This document shows positions 32,919 to 41,299 of a stretch of 50,014 nt of DNA, piece by piece. A program made the translations under genes and the position numbers. The stretch's first letter is position 1. The number at the start of each line of letters is the position of its first letter. The notes below the pieces were generated by a model. It worked only from the letters and a program-made list of their open reading frames with translations, did not search any database and had not been told where the DNA came from. The DNA is from Ornithoclostridium faecigallinarum (lineage in GTDB: Bacteria > Bacillota > Clostridia > Christensenellales > UBA3700), in contig DVOI01000054.1 in assembly GCA_018713665.1 (NCBI GenBank), positions 1 through 50,014 on the forward strand, in the 5' to 3' direction.

Positions 32919-34046
32919 TCATTTTGTGAAAACGTGTACGTCGACCGTCAATTCGATTCGGCGCAAAAGTCCGTCCCCCTCCGCTCTTATCTTCGCGCCG
33001 TAGCGGCGGTACAGCACCTCGCGAAGTCCGAAGACGTCGCAATCCTTTTCGCGGCACGCCTCGAAACACGCCCTGACTCTGTCCTCTATCGCCGCCGCAA
33101 TCTGCTCGACCGCGCTCTCGTCGAGCACTCCGACCTGCCTGCCGCCCTCGGAATGCGGCTTCTCCGCAGGACGGCACATCACCGTCAACTCGAGCTTCGC
33201 TTCCCTCTCGCCGACCGCGCGGAAGTCGGGATGAGAATCCAAGATCACCGCGTCCAGCCGCCTGCCGTCCCCGTCCTCGTAGGGAATCGTGCCGCTGTTG
33301 ATGCGCTTGGTGCCGTATGACAATCCCTTGCTCTCCTCGCCGTCCAGCCTCAGCGCATAGCCCTCGCGCGTCATCACGATGGTGTCGGTCAGCTCCAGGC
33401 GATAGGCGTCGTCCGTCGCGTCGGGCGCAATCGAACCGTCCTTTTCCTCAATCGCGGTGACGAGCGGCATATAGCTCGCTCCGCCCAGCGTGAACCAATC
33501 AAAATAATACCGCTGCAACGTCATGGGGTTTTGCCCCGCCTCGTCACGGTTGGACTGCAACATTTCGAGCAGGTGATAGCTGACCGCCTCCCCCACGGTC
33601 AACTTTGTCTTGAGCAATTCGCCGGCTTCGCCGGGAACGGCGACGATGAGAGCCGTGTCGCGGACGAGATCGGACTTGAAGATGTATTCGAGCGCCTCCT
33701 GCGGCCCTGCTTTGAGCAAGTCCGTCCCGAACAATATCACGTCCGTATGCGCAAACGACGCCCTCAATCCCGACCCGAGCGACAGGTTCTCGACCGCCTC
33801 GGCGACGGTCGCGCCCTCGCTGCGGAAGATTGCGAATTTGTCTCCGCCCGACGCGGTACCGCCGTTTTGCGGCACTACAATCTGCGCGGTCAACGTCAAA
33901 TCTCCCGGCGCGCCGTCCAGCGCGACCCCGACCACTATCGCACGGTCGAGCAGATTTATCCCCGACGACAGACTGCCCAGCAGTGCGAACATCACAAACA
34001 GCAGCGGTATCACCAGCCACTTGCGCGCCGACGGTTTGAGCTTCAT
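32919..34046 (-). CDS. gerC: Ger(x)C-family spore germination protein lacking a lipobox cysteine
   Basis: A 375-residue third component of a GerA-type germinant receptor. The family core is SGINLLDRAIVVGVALDGA (near 28-46), with later SFAHTDVILFGTDLL, EALEYIFKSDLVRDTALIVAV and the C-terminal DVFGLREVLYRRYGAKI region. GerC proteins are normally lipoproteins with a Cys just before the WD/INDLAIV motif; here the membrane segment VIPLLFVMFALLGSLSSG has no Cys, so it is probably anchored by the helix or is secreted differently. The start overlaps the gerB stop (ATGA), with AGGAGG. Confidence 0.88.
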   Translation of the reverse strand: MKLKPSARKWLVIPLLFVMFALLGSLSSGINLLDRAIVVGVALDGAPGDLTLTAQIVVPQNGGTASGGDKFAIFRSEGATVAEAVENLSLGSGLRASFAHTDVILFGTDLLKAGPQEALEYIFKSDLVRDTALIVAVPGEAGELLKTKLTVGEAVSYHLLEMLQSNRDEAGQNPMTLQRYYFDWFTLGGASYMPLVTAIEEKDGSIAPDATDDAYRLELTDTIVMTREGYALRLDGEESKGLSYGTKRINSGTIPYEDGDGRRLDAVILDSHPDFRAVGEREAKLELTVMCRPAEKPHSEGGRQVGVLDESAVEQIAAAIEDRVRACFEACREKDCDVFGLREVLYRRYGAKIRAEGDGLLRRIELTVDVHVFTK

Positions 34047-35122
34047 GCGTATGCCCTCCTTTGACGTCTTCGGCGCGACAGCTCCCACGCAGCGTACACC
34101 GACATCGGCACCGCGTATTCGACGACCGCGGCGAGATAGCGCACTCCGCCCGTGAAGAAGTCGTGAGCCGCGCCGACGTTGCCGACCGCAAGCTTGCAGA
34201 CAAGCCCCAGGGCGACCGCCGCGATCACCGCCGCCGCGCCTCTGTGCCCGACGAAATGCGCGGTTCCCTCGGCAATGGTCGTCACCAACAGCGACAGCTT
34301 TATCGTCGCCATAATCAGCCACGCGCTGACGACCGGGAAGTCGAGCGCGCCGAGCAATTTGGACAGCTTGTTGAACACCGAAAGCTTGGCAAACGCAAAC
34401 GACGCATAGGTTGTCCCTCCGCCGAAAACGCATGCCAAAGCGACGGTGAATCCTATCGTGAACAACGCTATGAAAGCGAGAGATATCAACACGGGCACGT
34501 GTTTTCTGCGCACATCGACGACGACCGAACAGAACATCAACGGCGTGAAATCGCCGAACCAAAACAGGTACTTGTCGCAGGCGGAGACCACCCCCGCGTC
34601 GGGCATGACAGGCAGCACCGCGTCAGGATCGCCGTTGAAGTCGGCGAGCAAAATGTTGAGCACGACCACCGCGCCGACCAGCCATACCGCGACCTGCGCA
34701 ACGCGTGCGATCACGTTGAATCCCTTGTAGGCGATATAGGCGAGCGCGGGAACGAGTCCGGCAAGCACCAGCCTCCAAAGCCCCACGTCGAACAACGTCG
34801 TCGCCGCATAGGCGACCGTCTCCGAACAGAACAGCACCGCCTTGAACGCGCTGCCGACGACCGCGAGAACGATCGCCGTATTCTTGACCGCGAGCGGTAT
34901 GTCGAGCGATCGCAGTCCGCCCGCGCACGCGATCTTGTAGACAAACGCGAACACCGCTATGTCAAGCGTGATCATGATCGCCGCCGCCAGCCAAAACTGC
35001 CTTCCGCACTCACCCGCAAAATAGCGCGGAAGCATCAATACCTTGAACGTCACCGACGCGATGAACGCCAGCGCGGCGATCTGGGACGGATAGGCGCTTG
35101 TCGAAGTCGTTCCTCCCTTCAT
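34043..35122 (-). CDS. gerB: Spore germination permease, GerB family
   Basis: A 359-residue APC-superfamily-like membrane protein with about ten helices, thought to be the germinant-sensing subunit of the receptor in the spore inner membrane. It starts MKGGTTSTSAYPSQIAALAF at 35122 with AGGAGG upstream. FKVLMLPRYFAGECGRQFW and WFGDFTPLMFCSVVVDVRRK match the family. It overlaps gerA (ATGA) and gerC (ATGA), so the three are tightly coupled. Confidence 0.9.
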   Translation of the reverse strand: MKGGTTSTSAYPSQIAALAFIASVTFKVLMLPRYFAGECGRQFWLAAAIMITLDIAVFAFVYKIACAGGLRSLDIPLAVKNTAIVLAVVGSAFKAVLFCSETVAYAATTLFDVGLWRLVLAGLVPALAYIAYKGFNVIARVAQVAVWLVGAVVVLNILLADFNGDPDAVLPVMPDAGVVSACDKYLFWFGDFTPLMFCSVVVDVRRKHVPVLISLAFIALFTIGFTVALACVFGGGTTYASFAFAKLSVFNKLSKLLGALDFPVVSAWLIMATIKLSLLVTTIAEGTAHFVGHRGAAAVIAAVALGLVCKLAVGNVGAAHDFFTGGVRYLAAVVEYAVPMSVYAAWELSRRRRQRRAYA

Positions 35123-36633
35123 CTCATCCTCCTGTGATTGACGTTGGGCACGCTTTCGGGCCGCGTAGTCTGCTCGGTCAGACTGCCCTTGAAGAACGCG
35201 TCCTTCCAATCGCCGGGCAGCGCCGGCGCGAACGGCGCGAGATAGGACGTGCCGAAATTGCGCAGATCGGCGAGATAGGCGATCAGCACGACCGCGCCGA
35301 GTATGACGCCCAAAAGCCCCATGACCCCTGCGACCGCGACAAACGTCAGCCGCAGTACCGACGCGGTGTTCGCCTCGTCCGGCACGCAATACATCCCGAT
35401 TGTCGAGACGGATATAATCAGCACCGTCGGCATGGACAACAGCCCTGCCGACACCGCAATGTTGCCCAAAATGAGCGCGCCCACTATCGACAGCGCGGTG
35501 CCGATGTAGCGCGGCATCCGCACGCTCGCCTCGCTGAGAATCTCGAACACCGTCAGTACGACGAGCATCTCGAGCGTCGGCGTCAGAGGTATCCCGTAGA
35601 CCGAATTCATGATTGTAATCAGGAATTTGAGCGGAAACATTTGATATTGAAACTCTTGCAAAGCGACATACGCCGCCGGCAAAAATATTGCAATCGCCAA
35701 CGCCATAATCCGCACGCACCGCAGCAGCGTTGCGCGATAGCTCTTGATGTAGTAATCCTCCGCCGACTGAAGGTGCTCGAACATCACGAACGGCACCGTC
35801 AAGACGACGGGCGAACCGTCGACAATCACCGCGACCCTGCCCTCGAGCAACTTTGCCGTCGCAATGTCCGGCTTCTCGGTCGAGCCGACCTGTTCGAACA
35901 GAGAGCGGTTGTCGTCCTCGAGATAACGAGCGATGTACGCCGCCTCGACCACGCCGTCGATGTCGATTGAGTCCACCTTGCGCTCGACCTCGGCGACGAC
36001 TTTGGGATCGGCAACCCCGTCAATGTGGACCAAGCATACCGAGGTACCGCTCAATCTCCCCACCGTCTTCACCTTGAGCCTCAATTTAGGCGTGCGCAGC
36101 CGGCGGCGTATCATCGTCATGTTGGTCTTCATGTCCTCGACAAAGCCCTCGCGCGGACCGCGCAGCACGTTGCTGACCGGCGGCTCGGCAATCGCTCTCA
36201 CCGAATATTTGCGTTCCGAAAAGACGTATGCGGACGGCGCGCCGTCGACAATCAACACGATGTCTCCTCCGGCGACGGTGCCGGCGATTTCCTCTTCGCC
36301 TATCTCTTCTATCGGCGTCGTGGGCCGCGTCTTCTGCGCCAAAACAGTCGATATGTCTCCGGTTTTGACCTCTTTCCGACAGCTTTTCAACGGGCGCACT
36401 ATGTTGAGCTCGAATACCTCTTTGTCAATGATTCCGTCCGGCCATACGAACGCGCAATCCGCGCCCATCGCCTTTAACCGCATCACTATCAAATCCGCCG
36501 CGTCGCCGAACTCTTCTTTGAGCGCAGATATCGTCTCTTCGAGTTTTATCATAACTTTGGTGTGCGCCGCCGCGCGTTTGTTATACGAATTTTCGTCCTC
36601 TTTCGCCTTCTTTAGCCCTTTTGCGCCGCGCAC
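35119..36633 (-). CDS. gerA: Spore germination receptor subunit, GerA family
   Basis: The first subunit of the GerABC receptor. The hydrophilic N-terminal half has the diagnostic AIAEPPVSNVLRGPREGFVE and TNMTMIRRRLRTPKL; the C-terminal half has about five helices with VPFVMFEHLQSAEDYY and PLTPTLEMLVVLTVFEILSEASVRMP. The 504-residue reading begins at a GTG at 36633, 5 nt after a TATAAT box and with no ribosome site. A later ATG at 36552 (MIKLEETISALKEEFG) also lacks one, so the start is uncertain. Expected in the forespore; I could not find a clear sigma-G site. Confidence 0.9.
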   Translation of the reverse strand: MRGAKGLKKAKEDENSYNKRAAAHTKVMIKLEETISALKEEFGDAADLIVMRLKAMGADCAFVWPDGIIDKEVFELNIVRPLKSCRKEVKTGDISTVLAQKTRPTTPIEEIGEEEIAGTVAGGDIVLIVDGAPSAYVFSERKYSVRAIAEPPVSNVLRGPREGFVEDMKTNMTMIRRRLRTPKLRLKVKTVGRLSGTSVCLVHIDGVADPKVVAEVERKVDSIDIDGVVEAAYIARYLEDDNRSLFEQVGSTEKPDIATAKLLEGRVAVIVDGSPVVLTVPFVMFEHLQSAEDYYIKSYRATLLRCVRIMALAIAIFLPAAYVALQEFQYQMFPLKFLITIMNSVYGIPLTPTLEMLVVLTVFEILSEASVRMPRYIGTALSIVGALILGNIAVSAGLLSMPTVLIISVSTIGMYCVPDEANTASVLRLTFVAVAGVMGLLGVILGAVVLIAYLADLRNFGTSYLAPFAPALPGDWKDAFFKGSLTEQTTRPESVPNVNHRRMR

Positions 36634-36638
36634 GCGGT

Positions 36639-36646
36639 ATTATAAT
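36639..36646. promoter_or_regulatory. Shared palindromic -10 box for gerA (minus) and spoIIE (plus)
   Basis: ATTATAAT contains TATAAT on both strands: 36641-36646 on plus, 36644-36639 on minus. The spoIIE ATG begins 6 nt to the right and the gerA GTG 5 nt to the left. Neither -35 region is a good match (plus CTTTTG at 36618-36623; minus ACGTGA at 36667-36662), so activators or other sigma factors may be needed. Confidence 0.55.
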
Positions 36647-36652
36647 CGAGTC

Positions 36653-38917
36653 ATGAAACTCTCACGTTCCCGAACGGGGGAAATCGCGCTCTATCTGCTG
36701 TCGATTGTCCCCTTCTTCCTCGCATCCGAAGCCAAGATCTACGACGGCATGACAGGGCTGTCGCTCGGCATATATGTCGCGCTCATCTTTTGCCGCTGCG
36801 ACTACTTTCTCATCTCGCCGATGTACTTTGCCGCAAATGCGCTTGCCGACTCCTCCGTCAAAGGACTGATCTGCTGCGCGGCGCCGATTGTTTTGCTCGG
36901 CGTTGCAAAAGCGCTCCACTATTTCGCCGCGCGTCCGATGGGAATGCTCGCCGCCAACATATATGCGATGATCGGTCAATTGCCCTCATTTTTCTTTTTG
37001 TCCCCAGGCTTCCCTCTGCGGCTTGCAATCGCATCGGTCGCCTCGAATCAATTGCTGTGCTATTGCGCCACCGTAATCGGCTACGCCCTGATTGTGCGCG
37101 GCGTCAAAAACCGCCTCAGTTCGGACGAGACAATCGGCGGCGCAGTCGTCCTCATCGCGTTGAGCATAGGCCTTTACCGCCTCGATGTATTCGGATTCCC
37201 TCCCTTTTTCGCGCTTTTCGGCTGGATTGTCCTTGCGTCGCTCCGCTCTTTCTCCACCCCGGCAGGACTGCTGATTTCATTTTGCATGGGAACGGGCGGA
37301 GCGATTGCCGCGCTCGACTTCGCCGTCTGCGGCGCCGCGGTCGCAATGTACGTCACCGCATGCGCGTTCCGCAAGCTGCCGCGCTTTTTCTCGTTTGCCG
37401 CCGTCATGGTCGCCGACTTTTTGGTCGGAGCTCTGACGGAGGCATATCCCTACACCTTGCTTCACGTCTTGGCGTTGACTGTCGGCGGACTGTGCTTCCT
37501 TCTCTTGCCCAAGAAGGTACGCGCGCACCTCGCGGTCTACACCCCCGAAGACAGGGCGGCGAGCGCAAAGCGAATCCTCGCGCACGGCCGAAGCGAGGTG
37601 TTCGCGCGGCTCAACGGCGTTGCCGGCGTGTTTTACGAAATGGGCAAAAACTTCTCCGTAAGCGGCGACCGCCCGGAGACGCGTTTGCCCGCAAGCGAAC
37701 AGGTCGCCCAAGACGTAATGATGCGCGTCTGCGCGCGCTGTCCTTCGCGCGACAACTGTCAACGCGCACTCGGAGGCGACACGTCGTCGCTGTTCGCCGC
37801 CGCAGCTTCCGCCGCGCTGTCGCAAAGCGGCGCGGCTCCGCAGGATATGCCGCCGTTCGTGCTTTCGCGGTGCGACCGCGTCGACGCCCTTGTCAACGAG
37901 TGCAACGCCGCGGCGGTTCGCTGTCGCAGACGCGAAGAGACGTCGCGAAAACTCGACCTCGCCAGACGCGTAATCGCCGAGCAAATGTACGGCGTGGGAA
38001 ATATAATCAGCGCGGTCGCGGACGACGTCAACGAGGGCGTCGCAATGAATGACAGCGAAGACGAGCTCATCGAAAAATTGGGCTATCGCAACATCGTATG
38101 CACAGAGGCGGTCACCTATGGCAGGAACGGAGATCTGCGCGCGTCGTTGACGGTGCGCCGCTCCGATCGGGACAAGGCGCTTTTGGACAAGACTGTCGAC
38201 GAGGTCTTCTGCCGCAAAATGCAGCGCGACGGCGCACCTCGCCCCGCAGGCGGCGACCGCGTCTCGATAGCGTACCGTCCGCTGCCGCGCTACGGCGCAA
38301 TCTACGGTGAGGCGAGCGCGCGCAAATTCGGCTCGGACGGCAACGGCGACAGCCGCACCGTGCGCAAGCTCGGCGGAGACAAACTCTTCGTCGCCGTCTG
38401 CGACGGCATGGGCAGCGGCAGTCACGCCGCCGAACAGAGTTCCTCGACTCTTGCGATGGTCGAGCACTTTTACAACGCAGGCTTCGGCGACGAAGCCGCT
38501 CTCAACATGATCAACCGCATGCTCATGCTCAAAGAGAGCGACGACTTCGCCGCGCTCGATCTGTGCGTGTTCGACCTCGAGACGGCAATCGCCCACTTTG
38601 TCAAACTTGGCGGAGTGCAAAGTTTCGTCAAACGCGCCGACATCGTCGACGTCATCGAGCCGTCCGCTCTCCCCATCGGCATTGTCGAAGAGGCGCATCC
38701 TTACACCGTCAGCCGCATGCTTTCGCCGACGGATTGCGTCGTCATGGTCTCTGACGGCGTCGCCGACGCGCTCGGCGCGGACGGCATCAAACTCATCTTG
38801 ACGCGCACCGACAACATCTCCCCTCAAGAGCTGTGCGACAAACTGCTTGCGCTCGCGACCGAACACGGCGCAAAAGACGATTCCACCGTCGTCGCGGTGC
38901 GCCTTTTCGCCGCATAA
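36653..38917 (+). CDS. spoIIE: Stage II sporulation protein E, membrane PP2C phosphatase
   Basis: A 754-residue SpoIIE, which dephosphorylates SpoIIAA to free sigma-F in the forespore and works at the polar septum. About ten N-terminal helices (to ~300) are followed by a central region and a PP2C phosphatase with metal-binding VCDGMGSGSHAAEQ (~581-594), VMVSDGVADALG (~697) and KDDSTVVAVRL (~741). The central part has a CARCPSRDNCQRAL cysteine cluster seen in clostridial forms. The start MKLSRSRTGEIALY has no Shine-Dalgarno and lies 6 nt after TATAAT. Stands alone, divergent from gerA. Confidence 0.94.
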   Translation: MKLSRSRTGEIALYLLSIVPFFLASEAKIYDGMTGLSLGIYVALIFCRCDYFLISPMYFAANALADSSVKGLICCAAPIVLLGVAKALHYFAARPMGMLAANIYAMIGQLPSFFFLSPGFPLRLAIASVASNQLLCYCATVIGYALIVRGVKNRLSSDETIGGAVVLIALSIGLYRLDVFGFPPFFALFGWIVLASLRSFSTPAGLLISFCMGTGGAIAALDFAVCGAAVAMYVTACAFRKLPRFFSFAAVMVADFLVGALTEAYPYTLLHVLALTVGGLCFLLLPKKVRAHLAVYTPEDRAASAKRILAHGRSEVFARLNGVAGVFYEMGKNFSVSGDRPETRLPASEQVAQDVMMRVCARCPSRDNCQRALGGDTSSLFAAAASAALSQSGAAPQDMPPFVLSRCDRVDALVNECNAAAVRCRRREETSRKLDLARRVIAEQMYGVGNIISAVADDVNEGVAMNDSEDELIEKLGYRNIVCTEAVTYGRNGDLRASLTVRRSDRDKALLDKTVDEVFCRKMQRDGAPRPAGGDRVSIAYRPLPRYGAIYGEASARKFGSDGNGDSRTVRKLGGDKLFVAVCDGMGSGSHAAEQSSSTLAMVEHFYNAGFGDEAALNMINRMLMLKESDDFAALDLCVFDLETAIAHFVKLGGVQSFVKRADIVDVIEPSALPIGIVEEAHPYTVSRMLSPTDCVVMVSDGVADALGADGIKLILTRTDNISPQELCDKLLALATEHGAKDDSTVVAVRLFAA

Positions 38918-38937
38918 AAAAACCGCCCGAAGGCGGT
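38916..38937 (-). terminator. Terminator of the DUF1893 operon, facing spoIIE
   Basis: On the minus strand ACCGCC-TTCG-GGCGGT is followed by TTTTTT. It lies directly after the spoIIE stop. A second small hairpin (GCCC-TAAA-GGGC) lies beside it. On the plus strand no T-run follows, so spoIIE termination is less clear. Confidence 0.8.
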
Positions 38938-38950
38938 ATGCCCTAAAGGG

Positions 38951-39373
38951 CTATCTCTTGCTCAAATCGCTCAACTTTCGCCTGATTGCGCGCTCCGCTT
39001 CGAGCGGATTGTCAATGCCTTCCACCGCCTCTTCCATCGGGCACATCCCGGTGCCGAGACGGTTGATTATCCTCTCCGTTTCGACCTCACATTCGGCGAC
39101 GATGCCATGCTCTTCAAGCGTCCGTTTGCCTCCGCTCGACATCACCTGCGCCCATACGCACGCCGCGCCGAGGCGGATATAGAGCATCGCCGCCGCCCTG
39201 CCGACAATCTTGTCGGCGAACGAAAATCCGCAAAAATCGCCCCCGTCGTTCAACCATTGCACAAGCGGCTTTATTCCCCTCTCGCAAGAGGTCAAAAGCC
39301 TCTCTCCGTCGCTCGCCGCGACGGTGTAACCGTCGCGGACGAGCCGTTTCAGATCTTGGATGTCATAGCGCAT
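38951..39373 (-). CDS. DUF1893 protein (cytidine-deaminase-like fold)
   Basis: A small DUF1893 protein of about 140 residues with a predicted deaminase-like fold and no known reaction. DGERLLTSCERGIKPLVQWL and GRAAAMLYIRLGAACVWAQVMSSGG match the family. I use the ATG at 39373 (MRYDIQDLKRLVRDG); a GTG nine nt earlier is equally possible and lies closer to a GGAG. Last of a three-gene set with the ECF component and aldo/keto reductase. Confidence 0.75.
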   Translation of the reverse strand: MRYDIQDLKRLVRDGYTVAASDGERLLTSCERGIKPLVQWLNDGGDFCGFSFADKIVGRAAAMLYIRLGAACVWAQVMSSGGKRTLEEHGIVAECEVETERIINRLGTGMCPMEEAVEGIDNPLEAERAIRRKLSDLSKR

Positions 39374-39406
39374 TATCGACACGGGCTCCGAAAATCATGC
39401 TTTTTC

Positions 39407-39997
39407 TCACACGCTCTTTTTGCTGTCCGACAGCAACGCCGCACGCAGTGCGATCACGATCGCCGGCACTGCGACCGCCTGCAAAACCATGCCGAGCAGA
39501 CCGCTTTGAATTTGGCTCCATACAGTCGCCGCGTCGAGCGAAGAGACGCCTTGGAAGATTGACGCGAGTGCAAGAAATACCGCTCTGCCGGCGACTTCGG
39601 CAAGCAATACCGCCGGAAACGCCGCCCAAGCGTTGCGGACAATGAGCTTTGAGAACGCACCGCTCACCGCCGCGAACACCGCGAGTTCGGCAATCATATA
39701 CGGCAGTCTCGCCGCCGCAGGCATCGCGTTGCCGAGCGCGGAAGTGATTGCAAAGCTCACAATCGGCGCGGCTATTCCGGCTCCGAGCCCCCACTTGAAG
39801 CCGAGCAGGCATCCGCCCAACAATATCGGCGCGTACATCGGCAGCCACCGCACGCCGCCCGACGCACCGGCTGTGAGGTGTACTATCTGCGGAAGCGCGA
39901 CCGCGAGCGCAATCACAAACGCCGCGACCGCCGCCTTGACGGTCAGTCTCACTCCCGTCTTTGCTCTCTTTCTTTCCAATACGGTTTCAATCAACAT
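39407..39997 (-). CDS. ECF transporter S component-like membrane protein
   Basis: A 196-residue protein with about six helices, of the ECF S-component type that binds a vitamin or cofactor precursor and docks on a shared EcfAA'T module. WLPMYAPILLGGCLLGFKWGLGAG and the C-terminal LGMVLQAVAVPAIVIALRA are typical; the substrate is not readable. It is 12 nt after the aldo/keto reductase gene and has AAGGAG before the ATG. No EcfAA'T genes are in the window. Confidence 0.7.
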   Translation of the reverse strand: MLIETVLERKRAKTGVRLTVKAAVAAFVIALAVALPQIVHLTAGASGGVRWLPMYAPILLGGCLLGFKWGLGAGIAAPIVSFAITSALGNAMPAAARLPYMIAELAVFAAVSGAFSKLIVRNAWAAFPAVLLAEVAGRAVFLALASIFQGVSSLDAATVWSQIQSGLLGMVLQAVAVPAIVIALRAALLSDSKKSV

Positions 39998-40009
39998 ATA
40001 TGTACTCCT

Positions 40010-41149
40010 TTATGCTTTCAGTCTTGCCGAGAAGTCTTTCATCATCTCGGATATCTTGATGCCCTGCGGACACACTCTCTCGCAGCTGCGGCAACCTATG
40101 CACGCGCTCGGCCACTTGTCTTTGGACATCGCCCCGAGCGCCATCGGCGCGATAAAGCCGTCGTCGCCGGTGAAGCGGTGCTCGTTGTACAGCTTGATCA
40201 ACTCGGGAATGTCGAGGTGTTTGGGACAATGGCTCGTGCAATAGCGGCACGCGGTGCACGGCAGCGACGAGGTCGCAATCATCTCGTCCGCTATCTTTTG
40301 CAGCGCGGCGAGCTCTTTTGCGTCAAGCGGCTTGTCCTCGGCAAACGTCGCGACGTTGCCCTTGACCTGTTCGAGATCGGACATGCCCGACAAGATCATC
40401 GTCACATCGGGGATGGTCTGCAGGTAGCGGAACGCCCACGCCGCGATCGTCTCATCCGGGCGCAGAGCGCGCAGTGCCGCCTCGTCCCTTTCGTCCAAGT
40501 GCACAAGCCTGCCGCCTCTGAGCGGCTCCATCACCCAAATCGGGATGTTCCGTTTGCGGATGAGCTCAACCTTTGCCTTGGCGTCCTGGAAGGTCCAATC
40601 CAGCCAATTGATCTGCAATTGGCAGAACTCCATGTCCTCGCCGAACCTCTCCAAAAAGCGCTCGATCACGTCAATGCTGCCATGCGCCGAAAAGCCGAGA
40701 TGCTTGATGCGCCCCTTGTCGCGCTGCGCGGTCAGATAGGCGTGAGTGTGATACTTTTCCTCGTTGAGATAGGCGTCGATATTGAGTTCGCAGACGTTGT
40801 GGAAGAGATAGAAGTCAAAGTAGTCGGTGCGGCACTTTTTGAGCTGTTTTTCAAAGATCTCCTCCGCCTTGCCCATGTTGGACAGGTCGTAACCGGGAAA
40901 CTTGCTCGCCAGATAAAAGCTGTCGCGCGGATAGGCGCTCAGCAATTTGCCGACGACGTTTTCGGACTCGCCGTCGTGGTAGCCCCACGCGGTGTCGAAG
41001 TAGTTGACGCCGTGCGCGATTGCGTAGTCGAACATCTCCTTTGCCGCCGCCTCGTCGATGTCGGCGTAATTCCCGCCTTTGATCGGAAGCCTCATCGTCC
41101 CGAAGCCGAGTGCGGACAGCTTTTTGCCTTGGAAGTCTCTGTATATCAT
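40010..41149 (-). CDS. Aldo/keto reductase with C-terminal 4Fe-4S domain
   Basis: A 379-residue NADPH-type aldo/keto reductase barrel fused to a bacterial ferredoxin-like tail. The barrel shows GFGTMRLPIKGG (15-26), NYFDTAWGYHDGESE with the catalytic Asp/Tyr, and LASKFPGYD with the Lys. The tail has CTACRYCTSHCPK (~305) and CIGCRSCERVCPQ (~355) for two [4Fe-4S] clusters. Such proteins are common in anaerobes; the physiological substrate is unknown. Start at 41149 (MIYRDFQGKKLSALG) with AGGAGG. Confidence 0.9.
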   Translation of the reverse strand: MIYRDFQGKKLSALGFGTMRLPIKGGNYADIDEAAAKEMFDYAIAHGVNYFDTAWGYHDGESENVVGKLLSAYPRDSFYLASKFPGYDLSNMGKAEEIFEKQLKKCRTDYFDFYLFHNVCELNIDAYLNEEKYHTHAYLTAQRDKGRIKHLGFSAHGSIDVIERFLERFGEDMEFCQLQINWLDWTFQDAKAKVELIRKRNIPIWVMEPLRGGRLVHLDERDEAALRALRPDETIAAWAFRYLQTIPDVTMILSGMSDLEQVKGNVATFAEDKPLDAKELAALQKIADEMIATSSLPCTACRYCTSHCPKHLDIPELIKLYNEHRFTGDDGFIAPMALGAMSKDKWPSACIGCRSCERVCPQGIKISEMMKDFSARLKA

Positions 41150-41184
41150 ATTTCCTCCTCGGCGCATACGCGCCCTGTACTTTT

Positions 41185-41213
41185 ATTATAAATGCACGGG
41201 CGCGCGCTGTCAA
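41185..41213 (-). promoter_or_regulatory. Promoter of the aldo/keto reductase operon
   Basis: TTGACA (41213-41208), 17 bp, TATAAT (41190-41185) on the minus strand, a perfect sigma-A promoter. It would drive the reductase, ECF component and DUF1893 genes to the terminator at 38916. Confidence 0.88.
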
Positions 41214-41276
41214 ATACCTCTTTTTTATCTCATATCATTGCCGAAAACTATGATGAAGCCCCCTTCATAAAGAAAG

Positions 41277-41294
41277 CCCGCCCTTTCGGGCGGG
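41277..41294 (-). terminator. Terminator after ypeB
   Basis: CCCGCCC-GAAA-GGGCGGG on the minus strand, 6 nt past the ypeB stop, followed by CTTTCTTT. The stem is strong; the T-tract is interrupted. Confidence 0.65.
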
Positions 41295-41299
41295 TCGAT

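Noticed and set aside
36552..36633. Strong sigma-G promoter for gerA
   Set aside because: No convincing -35 (GNATR-like) sits at the right distance; the best reading is the weak shared -10 box.
40010..41149. Role in a specific sugar or steroid pathway for the aldo/keto reductase
   Set aside because: The family is broad and neighbours (ECF component, DUF1893) do not define a substrate.
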